Position numbers and translations under genes: made by a program
Shown here: in pieces, positions 18,613-27,947 of the stretch
How positions within the stretch are numbered: position 1 is the stretch's first letter
Layout of the letters: each line of letters begins with the position of its first letter
DNA from: Heracleum sosnowskyi
Lineage: Eukaryota; Streptophyta; Magnoliopsida; Apiales; Apiaceae
Direction: 5' to 3'
Assembly: GCA_030848705.1 (NCBI GenBank)
Contig: CM061239.1
Location: 89,510,363-89,574,362, forward strand
DNA: 64,000 bases
The notes under the pieces: generated by a model
Told to the model about the DNA's origin: nothing
Database searches by the model: none
Seen by the model: the letters and a program-made list of their open reading frames with translations, nothing else

Positions 18613-21027
18613 AGCGGACTTTGGTACCCAAAATTGTTTGGGTCCTGAAGGTTTAGATGATTTAACAGGAGTAACATTCAATTTAGTCTTACCCTGTTTG
18701 ATATTCATAGTATCCGTGGATTTAACATTACTAGTGCTATTGCTACTATCATTCATCAACTTAAAATAAGCATGCATGATGTTGTACTTACATAGCAAAC
18801 ACTCTTTCTTCCCACAGGGCTCATGATTATCAGACATGTTATGCATTTCAGAAGCATTAGCAGTTTCTACTTTAACCTTTTTACATGCATGTGTAAGGTG
18901 TCCAGCAGAATTAAAAATGGAGCACAACTTCCTAGATGCAATGGGAGAAGATGGAACCAATTCCTGATTAACAATCTTCTTCCTCCCATTCCTGTTCTTT
19001 TTAACATTACTAACTAAGGAACCTACTTCAGTTTTAGGTAAATCAGGTTTAGGTAATTCATTTTTTACTGATTTCCTAGGCAACTTAGTCTTTACCTCTT
19101 TTTCCTTCAATAAATCCTCCTCAAGCAATTCTTGTCTAATGAAAAGGTCATCCTCATGAAAGAGTGGTGGAAACGGCTTAACAAAAACTGGACAATCAAC
19201 ATTCTTAAGAACATGTGGAGTATTCCTTTTGACAACTGAAGGTGTCACAGGGAATTCCACAATCTTCTTACCAGCTTTCTTGTTATAGTCAAATCCTATA
19301 GCAGTTTTATTCTCTACGGCCTGAGTATCAATGATTTCCTTAGCCACTAGAGCGGAATTCTTAAAAGCATTCAGCTTCAAATCTAGATCTGAAATCTGCT
19401 TCCTGAGGATAGTCTCTATCTCATCATTACACTTGACCTTGTTCTCTAAGTACGCATTCTTTTGCTTAAGATCTTCTAATGTTACAGCTACAAGCTCTAG
19501 TTCTTCATTTTTAGATTCTAGCTTTTTAATCTTAAGAACTAGTTTAGCATTTTCCATTTCAGATGCTAGCATGCTTGTGTGTACATTAAACAATTCTACA
19601 CTAAGATCTTGCACAGTTTTCTTGTACTCAGAATTAGACATATCAATTGTAGTTAAGATAGGTACCTGAGATGATTGAGGTGATTCCTCTGAAGAGTCAG
19701 CCATTAGAGCAACATTTACATATTCCTCCTCTTCATCCGAATCAGTATCATCCCAGTGCTTTCCCTCTGCTATGTAAGCCTTCCCTTTCTGCTTTCCAGA
19801 GAATGCCTCCAACTGCTGTTTAAGCTTGGCATTCTCCTTCTTCAACTCATCATAAGAATCCTTCTTTCCATAGACATCTTTCATGTCTCTTGCTTGACGA
19901 GGCTTCCGGCATTCAGTGGCGAAATGCCCTAACTCATTGCAGTTATAGCATCTTGATTTGCTTCTATCAATCATGCCAGTCTTGTAGCCTCCCTTAAAGC
20001 CTGTACTAGGTGTATAATTGCTCTTCTGGAATCTGTTGGTTGAGCCCTTGAACTTGTACTTAGGGTTTCTCTTGAAACGAATATGACTAAACTTTGCAGC
20101 TAAGTACGCCATGGTTTTGTCTTCCATTTGCTCAAGCTCTTCTAGGGTGTAGTAATCACTTTCATCAACACCCAGATTCACAGAATCCATTTCTGCTTCT
20201 ATTATCACCTCCTTTCCAGCTCTAGGGGTTTGAACCTGAATCTCAGAAGTTATTGGTTCATCCACTACAAGTGCTGCTGATCTCACAAGTGCATTGTGCT
20301 TGCTGTCCACTGTCCCTGATCCGTAGATTATCACCCTTTGTTCCTGTTCCATCTCATAGGTCTTCAACTTGCCATAGATCATCTCTAATGACATCTTTGT
20401 GAAGTCAATTCTTTCCCTAATGGATGATGACTTGTGTTCTACATGATGGGGCAGCGTCATCATGAACTTCCTGTTCGATTCTCTCAGTGGATAGGTCTTT
20501 CCTTTCATTGCCAATTCATTGAGGAGCTTAGTATACTTCTCAAAGACCTGAGTTATACTTTCTCCTGGCAGGGACCTAAACGCTTCATATTGAGAAGTCA
20601 GAATGTCCAATCTGTTTTCCTGAACGTCTTCAGTTCCTTCCATTATTAGGTTAATGGTATCCCACATATGTTTCCCGCTTGTACAGTTCATCAACTGATA
20701 GCTCATTTCCTTGTCCGCGGAGTCCGCCAATATCAACATTAAACCGGTGTCCAATCGAATCAGTTCTTTGTCAGAATCTGTAAATTCACTTATCTCCTTA
20801 GGTTGGGTGCCTGAAGGAATCCTGCTACCATCAGGAGCTGTAGATTCACTAACTGGTTTCATTGGTACAAACGGTCCGTTTTCTAATATGCCAATATACA
20901 ACGGATTAGATGCCTTGATAAATAACAGCATCTTCATCTTCCACAAACCGAAATCATCTCTAGTAAACGGGGGAACTTTAATACCAGCGGTTGTCTTTGG
21001 AGCACTCATGGTTTCTGAAAATTTCAA
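18610..21027 (-). CDS. gag: Gag of element B (805 aa)
   Basis: An intact frame from ATG (MKFSETMSAPK; a second Met at codon 7 is the alternative start) to TAA. It contains the Copia-type gag polypeptide domain (FTRDDFGLWKMKMLLFI ... EAFRSLPGESITQVFEKYTKLLNEL ... RKFMMTLP) over residues about 20-240. A CCHC zinc knuckle CYNCNELGHFATEC sits near residue 357. It is followed by acidic DDTDSDEEEE, a long coiled-coil-like region (about 480-580) and a Lys-rich tail. Two further Cys/His clusters occur near the C-terminus: CSIFNSAGHLTHAC, which lacks the second Cys, and CGKKECLLCKYNIMHAYF. Gag forms the virus-like particle and binds RNA. The coiled coil is a known feature of SIRE-type Gags. Confidence 0.9.
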   Translation of the reverse strand: MKFSETMSAPKTTAGIKVPPFTRDDFGLWKMKMLLFIKASNPLYIGILENGPFVPMKPVSESTAPDGSRIPSGTQPKEISEFTDSDKELIRLDTGLMLILADSADKEMSYQLMNCTSGKHMWDTINLIMEGTEDVQENRLDILTSQYEAFRSLPGESITQVFEKYTKLLNELAMKGKTYPLRESNRKFMMTLPHHVEHKSSSIRERIDFTKMSLEMIYGKLKTYEMEQEQRVIIYGSGTVDSKHNALVRSAALVVDEPITSEIQVQTPRAGKEVIIEAEMDSVNLGVDESDYYTLEELEQMEDKTMAYLAAKFSHIRFKRNPKYKFKGSTNRFQKSNYTPSTGFKGGYKTGMIDRSKSRCYNCNELGHFATECRKPRQARDMKDVYGKKDSYDELKKENAKLKQQLEAFSGKQKGKAYIAEGKHWDDTDSDEEEEYVNVALMADSSEESPQSSQVPILTTIDMSNSEYKKTVQDLSVELFNVHTSMLASEMENAKLVLKIKKLESKNEELELVAVTLEDLKQKNAYLENKVKCNDEIETILRKQISDLDLKLNAFKNSALVAKEIIDTQAVENKTAIGFDYNKKAGKKIVEFPVTPSVVKRNTPHVLKNVDCPVFVKPFPPLFHEDDLFIRQELLEEDLLKEKEVKTKLPRKSVKNELPKPDLPKTEVGSLVSNVKKNRNGRKKIVNQELVPSSPIASRKLCSIFNSAGHLTHACKKVKVETANASEMHNMSDNHEPCGKKECLLCKYNIMHAYFKLMNDSSNSTSNVKSTDTMNIKQGKTKLNVTPVKSSKPSGPKQFWVPKSA

Positions 21028-21154
21028 ATTGTTTAAAATTCAAGAAATTCCAATTAAATGAAAAATTTTGAAAGTTAAAAAATTTGCTTCGTATTTTCAC
21101 GCTATGTTTGATTTTGGTCTCATTCACCGGATCTGATTTGTATATCAATCAAGT

Positions 21155-21167
21155 AGCTTTGATACCA
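21155..21167 (-). other. Primer binding site of element B (iMet-tRNA)
   Basis: The coding strand reads TGGTATCAAAGCT, two bases inside the 5' LTR. It matches the plant initiator-Met tRNA 3' end complement (TGGTATCAGAGC) except for one A for G. Confidence 0.85.
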
Positions 21168-21169
21168 AT

Positions 21170-22297
21170 TGTTAGGTCCAAAGTATCGTAGAAGGGGGGG
21201 TTGAATACGATACTCACAAATAATTTAATTTCGTTCACGGATTAATCTTTCAGTTCTATAACGAAATCAAACACACCAAACCAAATCAAGTTTCGGGGAA
21301 TATATCTTTTTATAAATATAAACCTCGAGGGGTGCTACAATTTCTAATCCGTAGATTAGCGTCAATGAGTTTAAGGTTACACAAATACAAAACAATGATC
21401 AAGTTCTGAGCACTATTAATTTCTCTGATAATTTTCTCCGGCTCTTCTCTCTCTCAGTAATGTCTCTGTGTTAAAATCCTTAACTGAAGAAGACACATTC
21501 TTCACTCTGTATTAACTGCAGACTTAAATTGAAAACCATCGAACCATTTAGAATAGAATATTCTTGGCCGTTGGATCTTCATCAACCTGTCAGACAAGCA
21601 CAACTTTTCACCTGCTCCATGAATTGAAAAACCATCGAATGGATTAAAAAAACCATCGAATGGAATAAATCAATTTGCCATTCGATAGTTTTTAAATCAA
21701 AACTATCGAATGCCAAATTAATTCATTTGGTTATTCAATGAATCACTTCAACCACCATTCGATAGTTTTTTCAAAAGAAAAACTATCGAATACTTTTTCT
21801 TGTCTTTTGTCCTTTAGTAATTACTCCTGAGCTCCCGGGTGTTTAAGTTTTGGACTGTATCAATTTCTTCTGAGACGATAAAACAACTTGATCTTTTCAG
21901 TGCCGTCACCTAGTGCAACTGGTCTGGTTCACAGATGAATAACACTTGATCAATTCTTATTTTATGACTTCAATTATAATGCTGCTGATACGTCCCTTGT
22001 CGTTCTGGTTGCTTCATCACTGGAATCCCGTGGTACTGAACCCTAAATCATTCACATACTTCTGTCGTCTTCAAAGTCTTGTTTCTATTGTTGTCACTGA
22101 GGCTTGAACATTTTCATGAACTTCTTTCCGTGACCTGTTTACAGACTTCAAGAATACATAACGTATTTTGATTTTTTGTGTTTACCTTTTCTTCTTTGAT
22201 TCTGGATTCCTGTGCTTCTATTAATACTATTGTATGTCTTGTCCTTTGTTGAGTTGTAGTTATCTCTTTTACATCTTATGTTACATTATGCTTTACA
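21170..22297 (-). repeat. 5' LTR of element B (right copy, 1128 bp)
   Basis: It begins tgttaggtcc at 21170 and ends ...ctttaca at 22297, nearly identical to 8839-9945. The 21-bp length difference is a tandem duplication adding one more ACCATCGAATGG unit at about 21635-21660. About four single-base differences from the other LTR are visible. The TATA-like stretch is at about 21300-21321 on the minus strand. Confidence 0.95.
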
Positions 22298-22522
22298 GAC
22301 AACACTAGTGCAATTGCCATAACTGAGAATCCAGAGCAACACTCAAGGACCAAGCACATTGACATAAAGTATCACTTCATCAGGGAACATGTGATGAATG
22401 GTACCGTGGAACTTCATTTTGTCCCAAGTGAGCAGCAAATTGCAGACATTTTTACCAAGCCACTTGATGAATCAACATTCTCAAGGTTGGTAAGTGAGCT
22501 AGGTATGCTTAACTACTCTTGA
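22298..22522 (+). pseudogene. Element C RNase H, part 2, with right TSD gacaa
   Basis: After the duplicated gacaa (22298-22302) the RNase H frame of C continues: SAIAITENPEQHS, HIDIKYHFIREHVMNGTVELHFVP, then DIFTKPLDESTFSRLVSELGML and a TGA at 22520-22522. This is the exact continuation of the fragment that stops at 8838, so B interrupted C here. No further damage is visible in this part. Confidence 0.9.
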
Positions 22523-23060
22523 TTTATTTAAATGTCTGATGATTTGTAATGCAGCCAGTGTCAACATGATTTTCATGAGAATTAAAACTCTCTAAAAAAG
22601 AAGAATTTTGTCTGAGTCAAAATTTCTCCGTCTACGGATACCTCTATCCGTTGATGGTCATTTCTGACACTGGATTTTCTTTGTCTACGGATACCGTTTT
22701 TACACCTCTACGGATATCGAATCCCAAAAGGTAAAATCCTATCCGTAGATAGTTTAGTTTAATCGTAACCGTTAAAGTCACAATCTTATCTGTAGTTACC
22801 TACGTACAGTACGTGTATGTAATTACAGTAAATTCATAGCTTTACTTTTTAATCCATTACTTTTAACGGTTACTTTCTTGCCCAATCAGATAATTTCGTT
22901 CAATTATTCTGATTTTATTAGTGAATTATTTTGGGGGAGTATAAATTAAATTTTACTCTCAGTTAATCATTTTCTATCATTTTCCAAAAATTCTCTAAGG
23001 CAAGAAAACTTCTTCTCTTTCAAAAGCTAAATTCTCTCTGTAAGTTCAAAGCTTTCATCA
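22523..23060 (+). other. Pol-ORF3 spacer of element C with TCTACGGATA / TATCCGTAGA motifs
   Basis: There is no gene in these 540 bases. Five copies of TCTACGGATA or its complement lie in 22631-22797 (at 22631, 22645, 22684, 22707 and 22740, plus a degenerate one at about 22788). The rest is AT-rich and runs to the ORF3 start. It is positionally equivalent to the motif-rich spacer of element B, but the motif is different. A ttgggggagtataaa stretch at about 22931 combines a PPT-like G-run with a TATA-like GTATAAAT. Confidence 0.75.
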
Positions 23061-26000
23061 ATGACACCAACCAACAAAACAATGTCACTCACTGGTTTCA
23101 CATACGAGATGAACAATTTCACAGCTTTGGTGGACTTCGAGGAGAAGAACGCATCATATCACACAATGATGAGGTTCTTCCAGAACTGCAAGCTATCCAA
23201 GGCTATGTTTGAAGCCCCCACTCTTTATTTTGAGGTAATTGAAGCTATCTGGGAATCAATTGTTTTTTATTCTGTGAATGCTACCATTACTTTTGTTCTT
23301 CAAGGTAAGGAACATGTGATTAATAGTTACATTATTTCTGCATGTTTGAATTTGCCTGATAACAGTAGGTTAGAAAAGCATAGTGATACTGATATAGTTA
23401 ATATGCTGAATTTTATTAACTATGCTCTACCTACTGATAATTTGAGTAAGATTCAAAGGAAAGGCATGGTCAAAGAATGGAGCTTTTTCTTTGATGCCAT
23501 TCTTAAAGTATTCTCTGGTAAGATTAACAACTATGATGTTGTTACTTTCTCCATGCTAGATATTGCTTATATGCTTCTTAGTGATAGATTTTATAACCAA
23601 GGATCCCTAATTCTTTATGAACTAGGTGCTAAATTAGGAAATAAAGCATCTAGAAGTAAGAATATCTATTATGCTAGATTTTTCATGTTGCTAGCTAACA
23701 TGTAGAAGAAAACTTGGTGATCCAATTCCCTGCAAACTTCAAGGAGTGTTGGGTTTAGAATAAGAGAGTCTTTGAGGACTTGAATAGGCTGAACCACAAC
23801 AGGGAGGTTCAATTGGTGTATCCACCAATTTTCAATGCAGCTCAAGAGGCACAGGTGAATCAGGTAATCTCCTCAATTGTTCCTACCTCTGTTGTTATCT
23901 CTTTGATTTCCAGTGCCACAATGGAGGATGGAACTGTCCAACAGCCTCCTACCCAAGTGGCCACCTCTAGAATTCTCAAATCCAAATCCAGAAAGCCAAC
24001 CTCAGATGCTTCTCAAAAGGCACCTGTTGCAAAAACTAACCAAGCCCTTGAGGGGAGTGTGAAGGAGGTAGTGAGTGGTGAGGGAAGAGGAGAACATCAA
24101 AGAAACCCCAAGAAAAAGGAGGGTGAGATAAGTGTGTCCCAGCCTAGCCACCCTGTATCTTCTCAAAAAGATGCAGTGGTTGAAAAAGAATTAATCACAT
24201 CCCTAGTGGCATCCTCCCAAAAGGATGTTGCTATTGAAAAGAGTCCCCAACCAGGGACACAAAACAAGAGGGATATGGACACAAGAAGCCCCACAGATAC
24301 ATCCATGGCCTATACAAGGAGAAAGATGTCTAATAAATATGGGATTGCACATGGATCACACACAGTGCCAATGGCACCATCTCAAATTCAGTTTGACGTG
24401 GCTCCAATAATTGTGGAGTCACAACCCCATTCTTTAATCATTCAAACTGAAATAGAAAGACCAAGCTCACCCACTCTCTATTTGGATGTGGATATGATTC
24501 ACACATCCATTCCTGATTCTCCATCTCTAACATTCTTGGAGAAGCCCCACTCTAAAATTGGTGGTCATCATCTTATTGATGATTTGTTGGACCACCAATC
24601 TATCATTTCTAAGACTCTGGCTTCATCTGTGGCTCTAAATTTAAAATTAATCTCCACGGATTCAGCCTTAGTCTCAATTTCTAGAGCTACTTCATTTCCA
24701 TCATCTACGGATATTTCTCATCCGTTGATAAGTGTTTGTCTGTCTACGGATATGCCCCAAATCAGCTATCCGTTGACATATACTTCTACTACATCAACAG
24801 ATACTCCTTCCACACTTGCACTTCAAACTTCAAGTATTTCTACTTCAAGTGTGGATGAGTTAGTAGTAGTTCAAACACTTCTAGGCTTGAGGGAAGGGAG
24901 TGAAGCCACTGAGAGTGAGAGGCTGGTTTGCAACCAGGCAAAAGGAGAGGGAGAGCAAGAGAGACAGACTACTTCTTCCAGTCTGGTAAAAGTGAGCACT
25001 GAGAGTTCCACCTTAGTAGGTGAAGGTGAGGGTGTGAGAGGTGTGAGCCAGGGGGAGCCCCTAATGCAAGAAGAGAGAGAAAATGAGAGAAAAGCAGGTA
25101 CAAGAGATAAAAGGATGGAAGACTCAGCCATTGCAAGTGAGTCAATGGATGTTAGTGATGTAGACAGGGAGAGACTGTTCCAACTTGAATATCAAAATGA
25201 GTTGGATCAAGTCAACCTGAATGCTGAGACATTTACTTATCCTGATCCAGCCTATCAAGTCTTTGCTAGACAGGGCAATGTGGAGGCAGAAAGGATGTTG
25301 AATTTGGTACACACAACTGAATCAATGTCTAGGGCAAATGAAGCTATTCAGAATCTGCCTCCATGAGCTGGTGAAGATTTCAGCTATGATGAAGACAGTG
25401 ATGATTCTGAGAGTGGTGAAGGAGGAGATGAAGGCCCTTCCACTCTCCAAGAGATGCCTACTTGGTTGTTTTTCAACTCTTATGTCCACAATGACACCAA
25501 GGCAGTCATTCTCAGGAATTACCAAAGGTCACATGGTGAAGCTCAGACATCAAATCCACAACATGCCACCACAGTTCAAAACTTTGTGGCATCACTTCAG
25601 CTTCATCAAGCCCACATCCTTCAGCAAAGAGCCAACACTGATGACATTAAGAACCATCTGGATGAGGTGAAGGATGCTTTGGCAAGAAGAGTTGATGCTA
25701 TTGCTCCTTCCACATCTCAGAGGTATAAGCAAGACAAGTTGGTTAAAGGATGTGGATGCTCTCACTGTGAGGATGGATAAAATGGAGAAGCAAATGGACA
25801 CCACCCTGGCCAACCAGAATTTACATACTCAGCTTCTGCAACAGTTACTGCAGGCTACTGGTGTCACTCCAACCCATGATGATAACAAAAGGGGGAAAGT
25901 TCAAGTAAAGGGGAGAGTGCACTAGTGGTCTCTGTACCAGTAACCAAAGGTGTGCCATGAAGCCAAGGGGAACCAGGGGAGTCACCTCAAATAATAGCCA

Positions 26001-27121
26001 ATCCAAGTGAGTTTCAACTCACAAAGGTGGTTTCTCCTCAAGTTAAGGATGTCCAAGTCTTTCTCAAACAGAGAAGCTGATCAAGGAATCCATCTTCCAG
26101 GCTGTGACTTCATCCTCAAGTAGCCATCCTGTCCACGAAATAATTCCGAGGGTCCTCACTCCTGACACCATTGTTCTGCAAAGAAACTTTGATGCTGAAC
26201 ATTCTAGTGTCAAGGAGTTTGAACATATCTTCAATGGTAAGACTGGATCACCACCTAGACATCATGGCAAGAACAAAATAGAGGTGGACTACCCATTCCC
26301 CAAGCCTGATGAGTCTAAGGTGTTAGCAACTCTTATCAGGGATCTCAAGAACACCAATGATATAAAGCTGAGACAAGGGTTGGCTGTTATCTACAAAAAT
26401 GGCAAGGAAATTCACATCACAAACAGCCATCCCAGGTTCAATGAAGCCAAAGCAGAAGAGATTTACAGGATAAGGAGAGAAGCCAATCCCCAGGGTTTTG
26501 AATCTACACCAGAAAAGCAGGCTAGATTAGCCCAAGAATTAGTGAGGGAAATAGAGGAAGAAAGTAGTGAGGCTGTAGAGGAAGAGGCCCCTACTACGAA
26601 GAAATTAAAGAAAAGGAAGACAATGCCTAAGTCCAAGCCAACCATATGGAAGAAAAGATCACAAAGGCCTGTCTCTCCTGAGAAAGTAGAAAAGAAAAGA
26701 GATATAGAAAGGAGGATTGTCTTTGAAGACCCCATCCTAGCCTCAACTCAATCTCAAACCTCCTTCCATGGGACTCCCGTAGAGCTTAAAGAAGAACCTA
26801 TTGAGTTTGAAGACTTGGTATTCCCTAAGTTCATAATTGAAGCAGAAAAGAAGTCAAAGAAAAGGGTACTAGTCAAGAAAACTCAACAAGGACCAATCAA
26901 GCTGAATGTTACACCAAAAGTTTCCAAGCCAGTTGAGAACAAGGCAGACTTTTTGTACATTGCAGACATACATGAGTACTCAACCTTGGATCTATTCCTT
27001 GATGAAGTTAGTGAAATAAGAGGCACATACAAGTTCAGAGATCTGCCAGAAAGACTAACTTTTGTCTACAAAGGAGGAAATGTGAGAGCATGGCTGTTAA
27101 TCCCAAATGACCTAACAGAAT
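23061..27121 (+). pseudogene. Third ORF of element C (SIRE 'env-like'), frameshifted and cut by D
   Basis: It starts at ATG 23061 (MTPTNKTMSLTG) and runs open for 214 codons to a TAG at 23705. It then continues in other frames: 23780-25366 (TGA), the same frame to 25780, another frame to 25925, and 26104-27121. The N-terminal domain parallels that of B's ORF3 in layout (FVLQGKEHVINSYIISACLNLP against FVVPGGRTIRVTEHDFNRILHFP), followed by a Ser/Thr/Pro-rich middle, a coiled-coil-like part (about 25600-25850) and a Lys/Glu-rich C-terminal region. The C-terminus is lost to the insertion of D at 27122. Codons at 24650-24800 contain several TCTACGGATA-type motifs. Not functional as it stands. Confidence 0.75.
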
Positions 27122-27897
27122 TGTAGAAGGGGGGGTTGAATACAATTCTTGATATTTCTTAAACTTAAAAACAACTTACAAATAAAACTGAACTTAAAGT
27201 AAAAATCACAAGCACATAAATAATTTCAGTTGGATTGTTTGATGATCCAACTGAAGTGATTTTTATTACGGAAATAATCTGTGATACAAAATGTACACAG
27301 CTGCTCAGTTACAAGAATGTAGAGAAGTGTTAGTTCAGAATTCAATGATCGTCAGGAGCTAGACTCAACTGATCAGGATTGCTGACATCATCAGGATTAC
27401 ATGGTCGTCAGGATTGAGATACATATCAGGACTGGGATCAGGATTGTTCATCAGGACTGGAAGCTGATCAGGATTCCTACTTCGAGTTATATTTGGAGTC
27501 TAGTTAAACATGGAAGTTTATTCTGTCGGTTCCTGGTTTGTAGAACGTAGCTATCAATTATGGATAGGTTTCAATCTTTGTAATTGATTAGGACTTATCA
27601 TTGATAGAGAAGCTGTGTAGTATATAAACACAGTTTTGGTTTCGATTTATGTACAACACAGACGTGAACATAATCGAATAGAAGCTCTTAAGAACATAGA
27701 ATTTCTTGAGAGAGTTTTTGTAAGCTAGCAGCTCTCAAGAACATCAGAATTTCTTGAGAGAGTTTGTAACAGTTTTATATCAGATTTAATAAAGCTGTTA
27801 TCTTTCTTTCATATTTGTGATATATACATTAAGAAGTCGATTATCTTATACTATTGTATTCAACCCCCCTTCTACAATAGATTATTACTGGGCAACA
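27122..27897 (+). repeat. 5' LTR of element D (776 bp)
   Basis: It starts tgtagaaggg at 27122 and ends gggcaaca at 27897, two bases before the primer site. The first 25 bases are repeated in inverted form at 27853-27876 (tgtattcaacccccc...), an unusually long near-terminal inverted repeat. A TATA box candidate, tatataaaca, is at 27621-27630. Eight copies of (A/G)TCAGGA(T/C/G) lie at 27350-27475, upstream of it. The paired word caagaacat/cagaatttcttgagagagtttgta occurs twice around 27690-27770 as an imperfect direct repeat. Confidence 0.9.
27350..27475 (+). repeat. ATCAGGATT motif cluster in U3 of element D
   Basis: Eight copies of GATCAGGATT-like words occur (at about 27350, 27371, 27390, 27406, 27425, 27436, 27449 and 27465), all in the same orientation. 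They lie 146-275 bp upstream of the TATA candidate at 27621. The complementary word AATCCTGAT recurs in D's coding sequence, encoding Asp-Pro-Asp and Asn-Pro-Asp runs in pol. Confidence 0.85.
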
Positions 27898-27899
27898 AT

Positions 27900-27911
27900 T
27901 GGTATCAGAGC
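27900..27911 (+). other. Primer binding site of element D (iMet-tRNA)
   Basis: TGGTATCAGAGC lies two bases after the LTR end, a perfect match to the usual initiator-Met primer site of plant Copia elements. Confidence 0.9.
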
Positions 27912-27947
27912 GAATTGATTTAATTCTGAATCAGATACGATCTAAAG

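Larger units (their letters stand above)
8839..22297 (-). mobile_element. Element B: nearly intact SIRE-type Copia retrotransposon with large third ORF
   Basis: This is a complete 13.5-kb element on the minus strand: 5' LTR (22297-21170), primer site, gag (21027-18610), pol (18598-15353 with one stop), a spacer rich in a short repeated motif, third ORF (13970-10179), polypurine tract and 3' LTR (9945-8839). It is flanked by the 5-bp duplication gacaa. By eye the LTRs differ by about four substitutions and one 21-bp tandem duplication over about 1.1 kb, so the insertion is recent. Gag and ORF3 are fully open. Pol carries a single nonsense codon at 16915-16913. Confidence 0.95.
6945..27121 (+). 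mobile_element. Element C: SIRE-type Copia retrotransposon, partial, host of insertions B and D
   Basis: The visible parts are RT (6945-7252 and 8276 on), RNase H (to 8838, resuming at 22298 and ending at 22522), a 540-bp spacer and a decayed third ORF (23061-27121). It is interrupted by an LTR fragment (7253-8275), by complete element B with a gacaa duplication, and by element D at 27122. Everything upstream of the RT 'VYVSQPPGF' motif is absent, and the 3' LTR lies beyond the window or is lost. C must be older than B and D. Confidence 0.85.

Noticed and set aside
23000..27121. A host gene between C pol and D
   Set aside because: Position and layout match the third ORF of SIRE elements, and its motif words are those of C's spacer.
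27853..27877. Ending the D 5' LTR at ttctaca, to make perfect terminal inverted repeats
   Set aside because: The primer site is two bases after gggcaaca at 27897, as in E; an earlier end would leave 21 extra bases before the primer site.
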